The position numbers and the translations under genes were made by a program. From positions 1 through 64,000 of the forward strand of contig NZ_JARXRO010000018.1 in NCBI RefSeq assembly GCF_029887935.1: 64,000 nt of DNA. The letters are read 5' to 3'. Positions 8,721 to 18,694 of the stretch are shown piece by piece. The notes beneath the pieces are model-generated. The model was not told the DNA's origin and ran no database searches. It worked only from the letters and a program-made list of their open reading frames with translations. The DNA is from Luteimonas kalidii (GTDB lineage Bacteria > Pseudomonadota > Gammaproteobacteria > Xanthomonadales > Xanthomonadaceae). Positions within the stretch are counted from its first letter, which is position 1. Every line of letters begins with the position of its first letter.

Positions 8721-11054
8721 ATGAACGCGTCCCAGTCCGACCGCCCGTGGTACCGCTCCCCGTTGTCGCTCGCGATCGCCGCGACCCTCGCCTGCGCCGC
8801 CGCACCCGTCCTCGCCCAGCAGACGCCGGACGACGCCGCAGCGCCGGACGAGGCGGTCGAGCTCGACACCGTGCTGGTCACCGCCAACAAGCGGGTGGAG
8901 AACGTGCGCGAAGTCGGCGCCGCGATCACGGTGCTCAACGAGCGCCAGCTGGAGAACATCGGCGCGGTGTCGCTGTCCGTCTACGCGGCGTTCATCCCGG
9001 GCCTGCAGGTGCAGAACGACGGCAGCCCGGGCCTGACCCGGGTGTCGCTGCGCGGCATCGCCGCCTTGTCGTCGGGCGCGACCGTGGCGACCTACATCGA
9101 CGAGGTGCCGGTCGGCTCGAGCGGCATCTACCAGGGCGCGAGCACGCTGATGCTCGACCTGCTGCCCTACGACATCAGCCGCATCGAGGTGCTGCGCGGG
9201 CCGCAGGGCACGCTGTACGGCGCCGGCGCGATCGGTGGCCTGCTCAAGTACGTGACGCGCGCGCCGGATGCGTTCGGCGAGGAAACCCGGCTCGGGTTCG
9301 GCCTGCGTTCGGTGCGCGGCGGCGACCAGGACTGGAACGCGCGCTTCGGCGTGACCCTGCCGCTGCAGGACGAGCGCCTGGGCCTGCGCGTGAGCTTCGC
9401 GCGCAACGGCCTGCCGGGCTACACCGACAATGCCGTCGACGGGCGCGAGGACATCAACGGCGGCGAGCAGATCGGTGCGCGCGCCGCGCTGTCCTGGGAG
9501 GGCGATGTGGTGGACGCGGGCCTGTCGGTGCTGCACCAGCGCATCCGCAGCGACGACCGCGCCGGCGTCGCCCTCGATCCCGTCACCCAGGCCCCGCTGT
9601 TCGGCGAGGACGACGACCTGGCCTGGCAGCCGCGCCCGTTCGCCAAGGACCTGACCCTGGTCTCGTTCGATCTCGACTGGGACCTGGGCTGGGGCAACTT
9701 CATCTCCGCGACCGGCTGGTCGGAAAGCAATGCGCTGGACCAGATCGACTCCACGATCCAGTTCGGCGAAGTGGCCGACCAGTTGCTGGGCCTGCCCGAA
9801 CCGGGCAGCTCGTTCGTCCGCTACAGCTACGACATGGACAAGGTGACGCAGGAATTCCGGCTCACGTCGAGCACGGGCGGGCCGTTCGAGTGGATGGTCG
9901 GCGCGTTCTATACCCGCGAGGACGCGCTGCAGAGCCAGTTCGCCTGGCTGGGCCTGCGCGACGGCTCGCCGCTGCCCGACGCGCTGGCCGATTTCAGCAC
10001 CCTGGCGATCATCAACCTGCCGAGCACCTACAAGGAGGTCGCGCTGTTCGCCAACGGCTCCTGGCGCATCGGCGAGCGCTTCAAGATCGACGCCGGCCTG
10101 CGCCAGGCGCGCAACGACCAGTGGTTCAGCCAGAACGTGCCCGCCGGCATCCTCGCGCCGATCGCCGACACCCCCGGCGAATCCAGCGAGGACGTGTTCA
10201 CCTGGAGCGTGAGCCCGCAGTTCAAGCTCACCGAGGACGCGATGCTGTACGCGCGCGTCGCCACCGGCTACCAGCCCGGCGGCCCGAACGTCGCGTTGCC
10301 CGGTATCCCGCCGAGCGTGGATTCGTCGATGCTCGACAGCTACGAGATCGGCCTGAAATCGCAGTTCGCCGACCGCCGCGTCACGCTGGACGTGGCCGCA
10401 TTCCGGATCGACTGGGAAGACATCCAGGTGGCGTCCTCGTTCAACGGCATCGGCGGCCTGGTCAACGGCGGCGAAGCCACCAGCGAGGGCCTGGAGCTGT
10501 CGGCGCTGTTCCGCGCCACCGATGCGCTCCAGCTCGGGCTCAATGCGGCGTATACCGACGCCAGCATCAAGAACGACTTCACGCCCACGGTGATCCCCCA
10601 GGGAGACTTCGACGTGATCCTGTGGACCGGCCTGGCCGGCGACCGCATGCCGTATTCGCCGAAGCTGTCGTGGGCGGCCACCGCCGAGTACGCGTTCATG
10701 ACCGCCGGCGGCCTGGGCGGACAGGTGGGCGCGGCACTGCGCTTCGTGGGCGACCGGCTCAACGAGACCACCGAACGGCAGCGGGTCACCGCGCCGGGCG
10801 ATCCGTCCACGATCCTCGTGCCCGACGAGATCACCGCGCCGCTGGAACTCGCCAGCTACCGTTCGCTGGACCTGTACGCCGGCATCGGCAAGGACAGCTG
10901 GGAGGTGCGGGCCTACATCAACAACGTGACCGGCGAGGACGCCTACCTGACGATGGCGCCCATGGACGGCGCCCTCACCGGCACCCGATCTCATCTGGCG
11001 GGGGTGCCGCTGCAGCCGCGCACGTTCGGCCTCGAGATCGATTTCCGCTTCTGA
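8721..11054 (+). CDS. TonB-dependent outer-membrane receptor
   Basis: The 777-residue precursor has a signal peptide (about residues 1-33, ending AAPVLAQ), a TonB-box-like DTVLVTA, and a plug domain with LRGPQGTLYGAGAIGGLLKY. A beta-barrel follows and ends in a C-terminal aromatic (LEIDFRF). Such receptors import scarce large solutes across the outer membrane using TonB-ExbBD energy. There is no N-terminal signalling (FecA-type) extension, so control is expected at the promoter, where the duplicated operator lies. A good GGGGAGAG precedes the ATG. Followed by dgcN, a permease and a hydrolase on the same strand with 55 nt or less between genes, it probably feeds D-glutamate-containing or murein-like material into this pathway. 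The ligand is inferred only from context. Confidence 0.92.
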   Translation: MNASQSDRPWYRSPLSLAIAATLACAAAPVLAQQTPDDAAAPDEAVELDTVLVTANKRVENVREVGAAITVLNERQLENIGAVSLSVYAAFIPGLQVQNDGSPGLTRVSLRGIAALSSGATVATYIDEVPVGSSGIYQGASTLMLDLLPYDISRIEVLRGPQGTLYGAGAIGGLLKYVTRAPDAFGEETRLGFGLRSVRGGDQDWNARFGVTLPLQDERLGLRVSFARNGLPGYTDNAVDGREDINGGEQIGARAALSWEGDVVDAGLSVLHQRIRSDDRAGVALDPVTQAPLFGEDDDLAWQPRPFAKDLTLVSFDLDWDLGWGNFISATGWSESNALDQIDSTIQFGEVADQLLGLPEPGSSFVRYSYDMDKVTQEFRLTSSTGGPFEWMVGAFYTREDALQSQFAWLGLRDGSPLPDALADFSTLAIINLPSTYKEVALFANGSWRIGERFKIDAGLRQARNDQWFSQNVPAGILAPIADTPGESSEDVFTWSVSPQFKLTEDAMLYARVATGYQPGGPNVALPGIPPSVDSSMLDSYEIGLKSQFADRRVTLDVAAFRIDWEDIQVASSFNGIGGLVNGGEATSEGLELSALFRATDALQLGLNAAYTDASIKNDFTPTVIPQGDFDVILWTGLAGDRMPYSPKLSWAATAEYAFMTAGGLGGQVGAALRFVGDRLNETTERQRVTAPGDPSTILVPDEITAPLELASYRSLDLYAGIGKDSWEVRAYINNVTGEDAYLTMAPMDGALTGTRSHLAGVPLQPRTFGLEIDFRF

Positions 11055-11109
11055 CCCGCGCCGCCCCGCGCGGGCGGCCCAGCACCCATCGGACCGGGGT
11101 CCACGCCGC

Positions 11110-12150
11110 ATGCCCAACGCCGTTCCCGCGCTGCGCGAGACCGAAGCGCTGCCGCAGCCGTATCTGCTGTTCCTGGGCGACGTCGCCGAGCCCGGCTATG
11201 CCAAGACCGCGTTCGGGCTGCGCGACTGGGCCGGCGATCGCTGCGTGGGCGAATACGCCTGCACCGGCGCAACGGTGAGCACCGGCCTGCCGTTCCTCTC
11301 GCCGGCGCAGGCGCGCATGCTCGGCGCACGGTCGATGGTGATCGGCGTGGCCAACCCCGGAGGGCGGATCCCCTCGACCTGGATCGCGCCGCTGCTCGAG
11401 GCGCTGCAGGCCGGGCTGGACCTGATCGGCGGCATGCATGCGCGACTGGCCGACATCGAGCCGCTGCGCAATGCCGCGGTGGTGCACGGCCGGCGCCTGA
11501 TCGACGTGCGCGAACCGCCGCCCGGCCTGCCGGTGGCCAGCGGCCGCAAGCGGTCGGGACGGCGGCTGCTCACCATCGGCACCGACTGCGCGCTGGGCAA
11601 GAAGTACACCGCGCTGTCGCTGGCGCGCGCGTTCAACGCGCGTGGCGTGGATGCCGACTTCCGCGCCAGCGGCCAGACCGGGATCCTGATCGCCGGGGCC
11701 GGCGTGCCGATGGACGCGGTGGTGGCCGATTTCGCCGCCGGCGCCGCGGAGACGCTCTCGCCCGACGCCGATCCCGCACACTGGGACGTGATCGAAGGTC
11801 AGGGCTCGCTCTCGCATCCGGCCTATGCCGGGGTCTCGCTGTCGCTGCTGCACGGCAGCCAGCCGGACGTGATCGTGGTCTGCCATGCGCACGGCCGCGA
11901 ACGGGTGCTCGGGCATCCGCACTACCTCCTGCCGTCGCTGGAGGAGACGATCGACCTGGCGCTGCGCCTGGGCGCGCGCACCAACCCGTCGATCCGCTGC
12001 GCCGGGGTGAGCCTCAACACCGCCGGGCTCGACGATGCGGATGCGCGACGGGCGATCGCCGGCACCGCCGATCGCGTGGGCCTGCCGGTGGCCGATCCGA
12101 TGCGCGGCGGCGAGGCGTTCGAACGCCTGGTCGATGCCTGCCTGGCGTGA
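11110..12150 (+). CDS. dgcN: D-glutamate N-acetyltransferase DgcN (DUF1611)
   Basis: The 346-residue product belongs to DUF1611. Its second half carries the P-loop-like GTDCALGKKYTAL (about residues 161-173), DFRASGQTG and the acidic VIEGQGSLSHP segment typical of the family. DgcN members N-acetylate D-glutamate, after which DgcA racemises N-acetyl-D-Glu to the L form for normal glutamate metabolism. The pair is usually adjacent; here they are in two operons that share an operator. Other DUF1611 proteins have no known role, so function depends on the joint presence of dgcA, which is seen. It lies 55 nt after the TonB receptor and 18 nt before the permease gene. Confidence 0.82.
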   Translation: MPNAVPALRETEALPQPYLLFLGDVAEPGYAKTAFGLRDWAGDRCVGEYACTGATVSTGLPFLSPAQARMLGARSMVIGVANPGGRIPSTWIAPLLEALQAGLDLIGGMHARLADIEPLRNAAVVHGRRLIDVREPPPGLPVASGRKRSGRRLLTIGTDCALGKKYTALSLARAFNARGVDADFRASGQTGILIAGAGVPMDAVVADFAAGAAETLSPDADPAHWDVIEGQGSLSHPAYAGVSLSLLHGSQPDVIVVCHAHGRERVLGHPHYLLPSLEETIDLALRLGARTNPSIRCAGVSLNTAGLDDADARRAIAGTADRVGLPVADPMRGGEAFERLVDACLA

Positions 12151-12168
12151 CCGGACGGGCACGCGGCG

Positions 12169-13284
12169 ATGACCTCCGTGCCCTCGCGCTTCCAGCGCTT
12201 CCTGCTGCCGGGACTGGCCTTCAAGGGCTTCGTGATCGGCGGCGGCTACGCCACCGGGCGCGAGCTGGCCGAGTACTTCCTGCCCAGCGGCGCGCAGGGC
12301 GGCCTGCTGGGCCTGTCGCTGGCGATGGTGGTCTGGAGCGTGGTGTGCGCGCTGACGTTCGTGTTCGCGTTCGCCACCGGCAGCTACGACTACCGCAGCT
12401 TCTTCGCCAGGCTGGTGGGCCCGGGGTGGGTGGTGTTCGAACTGGCCTACGTGGTGTTCATGGTGCTGATCCTGGCCGTGTTCGGTGCCGCCGCGGGGGC
12501 GGTGGTGGCCGCGCTGACGGGCTGGCCGCCGCTGGCGGGCACGCTGGCGCTGATGCTGGCGATCGGCGCGGTGGTCGCCTTCGGCAACCGCTCGGTGGAA
12601 CGCCTGTTCGGCTGGGGCTCGGTGTTCCTGTACGCGATGTACGCGCTGTTCCTGGTGTTCGCGTTCACCACGTTCGGCGACCGCATCGTGCAGTCGCTGG
12701 CCATCCCGCAGCCGGTCGACGGCTGGGCCGCGGGCGGGCTCACCTATGCCTGCTACAACATCGTGGGCGCGGTGGCGATCCTGCCGATGCTGCGCCACTT
12801 CACCCGCCGCCGCGACGCGGTGGCCGCAGGGCTGCTGGCCGGGCCGCTGGCGATCGCGCCGGCGATCGCGTTCTTCGCCTGCATGCTGGCCTGGGCGCCC
12901 GGGATCGCCAGCGAGGCGTTGCCGTCGGACTACATGCTGCGGCGCATGCAGCAGCCGCTGCTGCACGTGGGCTTCCAGGCGATGATCTTCCTGGCGCTGC
13001 TGGAAAGCGGCGTCGGCGCGGTGCACGCGGTCAACGAGCGCATCGCGGGCGCGTGGCGGCAGCGCGGGCGCGGCGAGCTTTCACGCGGCGCGCGGCTTGC
13101 CGTGGCCGGGGTGCTGCTGGTCGGCTCGATCTTCGTCGCCGAACGCTTCGGCCTGGTGGCGCTGATCGCGCACGGCTATCGCGCGCTGGCCTGGCTGTTC
13201 CTGTTCGTCTACGTGCTGCCGCTGCTGACGTTCGGCAGCTGGCAGCTGTGGCGCCGTCGCGCAGCACGCGTCGCGCCCGCCTGA
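12169..13284 (+). CDS. YkvI-family membrane transporter
   Basis: This is a 371-residue polytopic protein with about ten transmembrane segments. It begins FQRFLLPGLAFKGFVIGGGYATGRELAEYFLP, typical of the YkvI family (amino acid-polyamine-organocation/LeuT-like fold). The GGGYATGRE loop in helix 1 corresponds to the unwound substrate site of that fold. The family is predicted to move amino acids or other small organic solutes by sodium or proton coupling; no substrate is established. It lies between dgcN and a secreted hydrolase in the TonB-receptor operon, so uptake of a D-amino acid or short peptide is the simplest proposal. Confidence 0.8.
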   Translation: MTSVPSRFQRFLLPGLAFKGFVIGGGYATGRELAEYFLPSGAQGGLLGLSLAMVVWSVVCALTFVFAFATGSYDYRSFFARLVGPGWVVFELAYVVFMVLILAVFGAAAGAVVAALTGWPPLAGTLALMLAIGAVVAFGNRSVERLFGWGSVFLYAMYALFLVFAFTTFGDRIVQSLAIPQPVDGWAAGGLTYACYNIVGAVAILPMLRHFTRRRDAVAAGLLAGPLAIAPAIAFFACMLAWAPGIASEALPSDYMLRRMQQPLLHVGFQAMIFLALLESGVGAVHAVNERIAGAWRQRGRGELSRGARLAVAGVLLVGSIFVAERFGLVALIAHGYRALAWLFLFVYVLPLLTFGSWQLWRRRAARVAPA

Positions 13285-13303
13285 ACCGTCGGAGGAGATG
13301 AAG

Positions 13304-14899
13304 ATGCGCATCCACGTACTGGCCACCTGCCTGCTGGCACTGACGCTGGCGAACCTCGCCGTATCCGCGTCCGCCGCGCCGCCCGACGGGTTCGATGCCC
13401 GGGTCGAGGCCGCGATGCGCGGGCGCGACGTGCCCGGCATGGCGATCGCGATCGTCGAGGACGGCCGCATCGTGCACGCCAGGGGCTACGGCGTGCGTCG
13501 GCTGGGCGGCAGCGAGCGGGTCGACGCCGACACCATCTTCCCCACCGGTTCCACCGGCAAGGCGGTGACCGCGGCCGCGCTCGCGATCCTGGTCGACGAC
13601 GGCAAGCTCGGCTGGGACGACCGGGTGATCGACCACCTCCCCGAGTTCCGCATGCACGATGCCTGGGTCACGCGCGAGATGACCGTGCGCGACCTGCTGG
13701 TGCATCGCAGCGGGCTGGGGCTGGGCGCCGGCGACCTGCTGTTCATCCCGCGCACCTCGCGCAGCCGCGCGGACATCGTGCGCGCGCTGCGCCACATCGA
13801 ACCGGCCACCAGCTTCCGCAGCGGCTACGCCTACGACAACATCCTGTACATCGTCGCCGGCGAACTGGTGGCGGCGGTGAGCGGACAGTCGTGGGAGTCG
13901 TTCGTCGAACAGCGCATCTTCGCGCCGCTGGACATGGAAACCGCCACCAGCCACGAGGACGACCGCTTCGCCAATCCCAACCGCGCGCAGCCGCATGCGC
14001 GGCTGCACCCGCAGCTGCGCGGACTGGGCGAGCAGCAGGTGCTGCCCGAGCGCGAGGGGCTGGGCCAGGTCGGCGCGCCGGCGGGCGGGCTGTCGTGGAG
14101 CGCGAACGATTTCGCCCACTGGCTGCAGGTGCAGCTCGCGCTCGGCGCGCGCCCGGATGGCGAGGAGCGGCTGTGGAGCGAGGCGACCGCGCGCGAGATG
14201 TGGACGCCGCAGGTGCCGGTGCCGGTGCGCCGGTACCCGGCGCCGATCGACGCGCTCACCCCGCAGTTCTCCAGCTACGCACTGGGCTGGAACGTGCAGG
14301 ACTACCGCGGCGTGCGCACCGTGCAGCACGGTGGCGCGGTGTTCGGCGTGCTCGCGTTCGTGGTGCTGGTGCCCGAGCGCAACCTCGGCATCGCGCTGCA
14401 GATCAATGCCGAGGACGTCGACGTGATCCGCGGCCTGGGCCAGGAACTGCTGGACCACTACCTGGGCTTCGAACACAAGGACTGGGTGGCCGCGTTCGGC
14501 GAATGGAACCAGGCGCGGCTGCAGGGCGGCCTGGCCGCGCTGGAGTCCGCGGGCGATGCGAAGCGCAACGCCTCCTCGCGCCCGTCGCTGCCGCCTGCTG
14601 GCTACGCCGGCCGCTATGCCGACGCCTGGTACGGCCCGATGACGATCGCCGCCCGCGGCCGCGACCTGCGGATCGACTTCACCCGCACGCCCGGCATGAC
14701 CGGCACGCTGACCCACTGGCAGTACGACACCTTCCGCGCGGACTGGGACGACGCGTCGATCGAGCCGGCCTTCGTCACCTTCGCGCTCGATGCCGACGGC
14801 GGGGTGGCGCGGATCACGATGAAGGCGGTCTCGCCGCTGGCGGACTTCAGCTACGACTACCACGACCTGCTGTTCGTGCCGCAGGCTGGCGCCGAGTGA
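13304..14899 (+). CDS. Secreted serine hydrolase (class C beta-lactamase fold, C-terminal DUF3471-like domain)
   Basis: The precursor is about 531 residues with a signal peptide (MRIHVLATCLLALTLANLAVSASA). The catalytic motifs are STGK (Ser-x-x-Lys after FPTG), YDN (Tyr-x-Asn) and QHGG. A C-terminal beta domain of about 100 residues resembles DUF3471. It is periplasmic, in contrast to the membrane-anchored paralogue at 4320. The annotated frame could begin at ATG 13298, but that ATG lies within or directly after the Shine-Dalgarno GGAGGAG (13291-13297). ATG 13304, 8 nt from GGAGG, is the better start. The gene closes the TonB-receptor operon. Two such hydrolases within one presumed regulon suggest release of D-residues from peptides outside the cytoplasm. 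Confidence 0.85.
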   Translation: MRIHVLATCLLALTLANLAVSASAAPPDGFDARVEAAMRGRDVPGMAIAIVEDGRIVHARGYGVRRLGGSERVDADTIFPTGSTGKAVTAAALAILVDDGKLGWDDRVIDHLPEFRMHDAWVTREMTVRDLLVHRSGLGLGAGDLLFIPRTSRSRADIVRALRHIEPATSFRSGYAYDNILYIVAGELVAAVSGQSWESFVEQRIFAPLDMETATSHEDDRFANPNRAQPHARLHPQLRGLGEQQVLPEREGLGQVGAPAGGLSWSANDFAHWLQVQLALGARPDGEERLWSEATAREMWTPQVPVPVRRYPAPIDALTPQFSSYALGWNVQDYRGVRTVQHGGAVFGVLAFVVLVPERNLGIALQINAEDVDVIRGLGQELLDHYLGFEHKDWVAAFGEWNQARLQGGLAALESAGDAKRNASSRPSLPPAGYAGRYADAWYGPMTIAARGRDLRIDFTRTPGMTGTLTHWQYDTFRADWDDASIEPAFVTFALDADGGVARITMKAVSPLADFSYDYHDLLFVPQAGAE

Positions 14900-15031
14900 G
14901 TCGGGGGAGTGTCCGCCGCGCCGCCGGGGAGGGCGGCGCGGCGGACCGTGGGTGGTCGCGCCGGTCCGGCGGGCTTGATCCACTGCCGGATGCACCCACC
15001 TCAGTCGCTCCGCCCCCGTGATCCCGCACCG

Positions 15032-17074
15032 ATGACCGACAACCCGCTGCTCGACTTCTCCGGACTGCCGCGCTTCGACGCGATCCGCCCCGACCACGTC
15101 GCGCCGGCGATCGCGCAGTTGCTGGAGTCCGCGGAAAAGGCGGTGCGCGAGGCTGAAGCGGTCGCGCCGGTGTCCTGGGACGGCTTCGTGCTGCCGCTGG
15201 ACGAGGCCACCAGCCGGCTCGGGCGCGCCTGGGCGCAGGTGGCACACCTGGAGGCGGTCGCCAGCACGCCCGCGCTGCGCGCGGCCTACAACGAGACCCT
15301 GCCGGCGGTCACGCGCTTCTGGAGCGCGCTGGGCCAGAACCAGGCCCTGTTCGCCCAGTACCGGCGGCTGGCCGATTCGGCGGAGTTCGGCGGCTACGAC
15401 GCCGCCCGGCGCAAGGTGGTGGAGAACGCGCTGCGCGACTTCCGCCTCGGCGGCGCCGAGCTCGCGGAGGCGGACAAGGCGCGCCATGCCGCGATCCGCG
15501 AGGAACTCTCGGCGCTGGCGGCGAAGTATTCGCAGAACGTGCTCGATGCCACCGATGCCTGGGCGCTGTACGTCGAGGACGAATCGCGCCTGGCCGGCCT
15601 GCCGTCCGATGTCGTCGCCGCCTGCCGCACGGCTGCCGAGCGCGATGGCCGGCACGGCTGGAAGCTGGGGCTGCAGGCGCCGGTGTACCTGCCGGTGCAG
15701 GCCTACGCCGACGACCGCGAGCTGCGCGCCACGCTCTACCGCGCCAGCGCGGTACGCGCGTCCGAACTCGGTGACGACCCCGCGCTCGACAACAGCGCGC
15801 TGATCGACCGCATCCTCGCGTTGCGCGCCGAGCTCGCCGCGCTGCTGGGCTTCCCCGGCTACGCGGATTATTCGCTGGCCACCAAGATGGCCGACACGCC
15901 CGACGAGGTGCTCGCCTTCCTGCGCGACCTGGCCGCGCGCGCGAAACCGCACGCGCAGCAGGACCGCGCCGAGCTGGAGGCGTTCGCGAAGGAATCGCTG
16001 GGCATCGATGCGCTCGAGGCCTGGGACGTGGGCTACGCCAGCGACAAGCTGCGGCAGGCGCGCTACAGCTTCTCCACCCAGGAAGTGAAGCGGTACTTCA
16101 CCGAGCCGAAGGTGCTGGACGGCCTGTTCGGCCTGATCCACGATCTCTACGGGCTGCGGGTCGAAGCCGACCAGGCCCCGGTGTGGCATGAGGACGTGCG
16201 CTTCTACCGGATCGTCGACGGCGGGGGCGCGCTGGTTGGCCAGTTCTACCTCGACCTGTATGCGCGCGAGGGCAAGCGCGGCGGCGCCTGGATGGACGAT
16301 TGCCGCAACCGGCGCGATCGCGGCGGCCGGGTGCAGACGCCGGTGGTGCATCTGGTGTGCAACTTCGGCAAGGGCGTCGACGGGCGGCCGGCCACCTTCA
16401 CCCATGGCGACGTCACCACGCTGTTCCACGAGATGGGCCACGGCCTGCACCAGCTGCTCACGCGCGTCGGCGAGCCGGGCGTGGCCGGGATCGACGGCGT
16501 GGAATGGGACGCGGTGGAGCTGCCGAGCCAGTTCATGGAGAACTTCTGCTGGGAGTGGCCGCGGGCGGAGGCGATGACCGCGCACGTGGAGACCGGTGAG
16601 CCGCTGCCGCGCGCCCTGTTCGACGCGATGGTGGCGGCGAAGCACTTCCAGAGCGGCATGGTCACCGTGCGCCAGCTGGAGTTCGCCCTGTTCGACATGG
16701 CGCTTCACCAGCACGGCGACGACGGCCAGCGCGAGCCGGTACAGGCGCTGCTCGACCGGGTGCGCGCCGAGGTGGCGGTCAACCTGCCGCCTGCCTGGAA
16801 CCGGTTCCAGCACCAGTTCACCCATGTCTTCGCCGGCGGGTATGCGGCCGGGTACTACAGCTACAAGTGGGCCGAGGTGCTGAGCGCCGATGCCTATGCC
16901 GCGTTCGAGGAAGCACCCGACCAGGTGGCGCAGACCGGTGCGCGCTTCCTGCGCGAGGTGCTGGCGCGCGGGGGCAGCCGGCCGGCGGCGGAGAACTTCC
17001 TCGCCTTCCGCGGCCGCGCGCCGCGGATCGACGCGCTGCTGCGTCACTCGGGAATGGCGGCCGCGCTATCCTGA
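15032..17074 (+). CDS. prlC: Oligopeptidase A-type M3 metallopeptidase
   Basis: The 680-residue cytosolic thermolysin-fold peptidase has the zinc motif HEMGH (in TTLFHEMGHGLHQLL, about residue 470). The glutamate ligand lies about 25 residues on, in the ELPSQFMENFCWE block. The FAGGYAAGYYSYKWAE stretch near the C-terminus lines the active site in the M3 family. Length matches E. coli oligopeptidase A, which degrades signal peptides and short oligopeptides. The start MTDNPLLDFSGLPRFD matches the family, so the open frame upstream to 14909 is not used. It lies 132 nt after the previous gene and may have its own promoter. Its peptide-degrading role would fit the upstream scavenging genes, but it is also a general housekeeping enzyme. 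Confidence 0.93.
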   Translation: MTDNPLLDFSGLPRFDAIRPDHVAPAIAQLLESAEKAVREAEAVAPVSWDGFVLPLDEATSRLGRAWAQVAHLEAVASTPALRAAYNETLPAVTRFWSALGQNQALFAQYRRLADSAEFGGYDAARRKVVENALRDFRLGGAELAEADKARHAAIREELSALAAKYSQNVLDATDAWALYVEDESRLAGLPSDVVAACRTAAERDGRHGWKLGLQAPVYLPVQAYADDRELRATLYRASAVRASELGDDPALDNSALIDRILALRAELAALLGFPGYADYSLATKMADTPDEVLAFLRDLAARAKPHAQQDRAELEAFAKESLGIDALEAWDVGYASDKLRQARYSFSTQEVKRYFTEPKVLDGLFGLIHDLYGLRVEADQAPVWHEDVRFYRIVDGGGALVGQFYLDLYAREGKRGGAWMDDCRNRRDRGGRVQTPVVHLVCNFGKGVDGRPATFTHGDVTTLFHEMGHGLHQLLTRVGEPGVAGIDGVEWDAVELPSQFMENFCWEWPRAEAMTAHVETGEPLPRALFDAMVAAKHFQSGMVTVRQLEFALFDMALHQHGDDGQREPVQALLDRVRAEVAVNLPPAWNRFQHQFTHVFAGGYAAGYYSYKWAEVLSADAYAAFEEAPDQVAQTGARFLREVLARGGSRPAAENFLAFRGRAPRIDALLRHSGMAAALS

Positions 17075-17155
17075 CGCCGCCTTGACGTGCGGTTAAGCGG
17101 CCGCCCGTCTAATGGGCGCCGCTTTTCCCACCTTCTCCTGCCACCCGAGGTTGCC

Positions 17156-18694
17156 TTGCGACGCCGAGACCTGATCGCGGCCGGCGCGTCCATGCCGTTG
17201 ATGTTCGCGCTGCCCGGCCTCGAGGCCGTGCGCGCGGCCACGGGCGACGCACCCACGCCGTTCGACGACGACACCGTCCCCGCGCTGGCGCGCACGCTCG
17301 CCGCGCGCGCCTACGTGCCGCCGTCGCGCACGCTGCCGGCGGCGCTGGACGCGATCGACTACGACCAGTTCCGCGACTACCGCTTCCGCGGCGACCATGC
17401 GCTGTGGCGCGACACGGGCGCACCGTTCCAGGCGCAGCTGTTCCACCGCGGCTTCATCTTCAAGGACCGGGTCGACCTGCACGTGGTCGAGGATGGGCGC
17501 GCGGTGCCGCTGCCCTATCGCCGCGAGCGCTTCGACTTCGGCCCGCAGTTGCCGCCTCCGGACGATCCGCAGCTCGGACACGCCGGCTTCCGGCTGCATG
17601 CGCCGGTCAACAGTACCGAGTACTTCGACGAACTGTGCGTGTTCCTCGGCGCCAGCTATTTCCGCGCGGTCGCGCGCGGCCTGGTCTACGGCCTGTCGGC
17701 GCGCGGGCTGGCGCTGGGCAGCGGCGATCCGGGACCGGAGGAGTTCCCGCTGTTCCGCGCGTTCTGGCTCGAGCGCCCGGCGCCGGGGGCGGACCATGCC
17801 GTCGTACACGCGCTGCTCGACGGGCCGAGCGTGGCCGGCGCCTACCGCATCGTCGTGCGGCCCACGGGCGAGGAGACGGTGATGGAGGTCGACGCGCGCC
17901 TGTACCCGCGGGTGGCGCTGCGCAACGCGGGCATCGCGCCGCTGACCAGCATGTTCGAGTTCGATGCCGGCGACCGCGTCGGGGTCGACGACTTCCGCCC
18001 CGCGGTGCACGACTCCGACGGCCTGGCGCTGTTCAACGGCCAGGGCGAGCAGGCCTGGCGTCCGCTGCGCAATCCGGCGCAGGTCGACCACAGCGGTTTC
18101 CAGGACACGGATCCGCGCGGCTGGGGCCTGATGCAGCGCAAGCGCGACTTCGCGGAGTTCCAGGACGCCGAGGCCTCGTACGAGAAGCGGCCCAGTGCCT
18201 GGGTCGAACCGCTGGGCGACTGGGGCGCGGGCGAGGTGCACCTGGTGGAACTGCCGACCGGCAACGAGTTCGCCGACAACATCGTCGCGTTCTGGCGTCC
18301 GCGCGACGCGCTGGCGGCGGGCCGCGAACACCGTTTCGGCTACCGCCTGCACTGGTGCCGCGACCATGCCTGGCTGCCGCAGCTGGCGCGGGTGGCGGCG
18401 ACGCGCATCGGCGAGGGCGATGGCGACGGCGTGCGGCCGCGCCAGTTCGTGATCGACCTCGAGGGCGACGCGCTGGCGTCGCTGCCGGCGGATGCGCAGG
18501 TGCGGGTCGAGGCCAGCGCCTCGGCCGGCGAACTGCGCAACCCGGTCGCCTACCGGCTGGCGGCGAACGGCCGCTGGCGCATGAGCTTCGAGCTGCTGCC
18601 GGGCACGGCGGGCGTGGTCGAACTGCGGGCGCGGCTGCTCGACGCCGGCGGCGCGCCGCTGTCGGAAACCTGGCTGTCGCGATGGCCGGCGTGA
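17156..18694 (+). CDS. opgD: Glucan biosynthesis protein D (OpgD/MdoG family), Tat-exported
   Basis: OpgD/OpgG proteins act in the periplasm on the backbone of osmoregulated periplasmic glucans. The 512-residue protein shows a twin-arginine leader (RRRDLI... followed by a hydrophobic stretch ending VRAAT) and the MdoG fold with the [20 protein letters not shown] and [20 protein letters not shown] signatures. I place the start at TTG 17156, giving M-R-R-R-D-L-I directly, with GAGG 5 nt upstream. The frame upstream to 17087 lacks homology. It overlaps opgH by 13 nt, forming the usual glucan operon. Confidence 0.9.
   Translation: MRRRDLIAAGASMPLMFALPGLEAVRAATGDAPTPFDDDTVPALARTLAARAYVPPSRTLPAALDAIDYDQFRDYRFRGDHALWRDTGAPFQAQLFHRGFIFKDRVDLHVVEDGRAVPLPYRRERFDFGPQLPPPDDPQLGHAGFRLHAPVNSTEYFDELCVFLGASYFRAVARGLVYGLSARGLALGSGDPGPEEFPLFRAFWLERPAPGADHAVVHALLDGPSVAGAYRIVVRPTGEETVMEVDARLYPRVALRNAGIAPLTSMFEFDAGDRVGVDDFRPAVHDSDGLALFNGQGEQAWRPLRNPAQVDHSGFQDTDPRGWGLMQRKRDFAEFQDAEASYEKRPSAWVEPLGDWGAGEVHLVELPTGNEFADNIVAFWRPRDALAAGREHRFGYRLHWCRDHAWLPQLARVAATRIGEGDGDGVRPRQFVIDLEGDALASLPADAQVRVEASASAGELRNPVAYRLAANGRWRMSFELLPGTAGVVELRARLLDAGGAPLSETWLSRWPA

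Noticed and set aside
13031..17047. Very long minus-strand open frame (over 1300 codons) opposite the hydrolase and M3 peptidase genes
   Set aside because: It lies antisense to two clear genes, is full of Arg/His/Gln/Ala, has no homology pattern or ribosome site, and reflects the lack of stop codons in GC-rich DNA. The same applies to long antisense frames at 4263-6503, 8628-11117, 26430-28925 and 32137-34938.
17082..17113. TTGACG ... TCTAAT as the opgD promoter
   Set aside because: The spacer is 20 nt and the -35 overlaps the end of the M3 peptidase region; not convincing enough to list.
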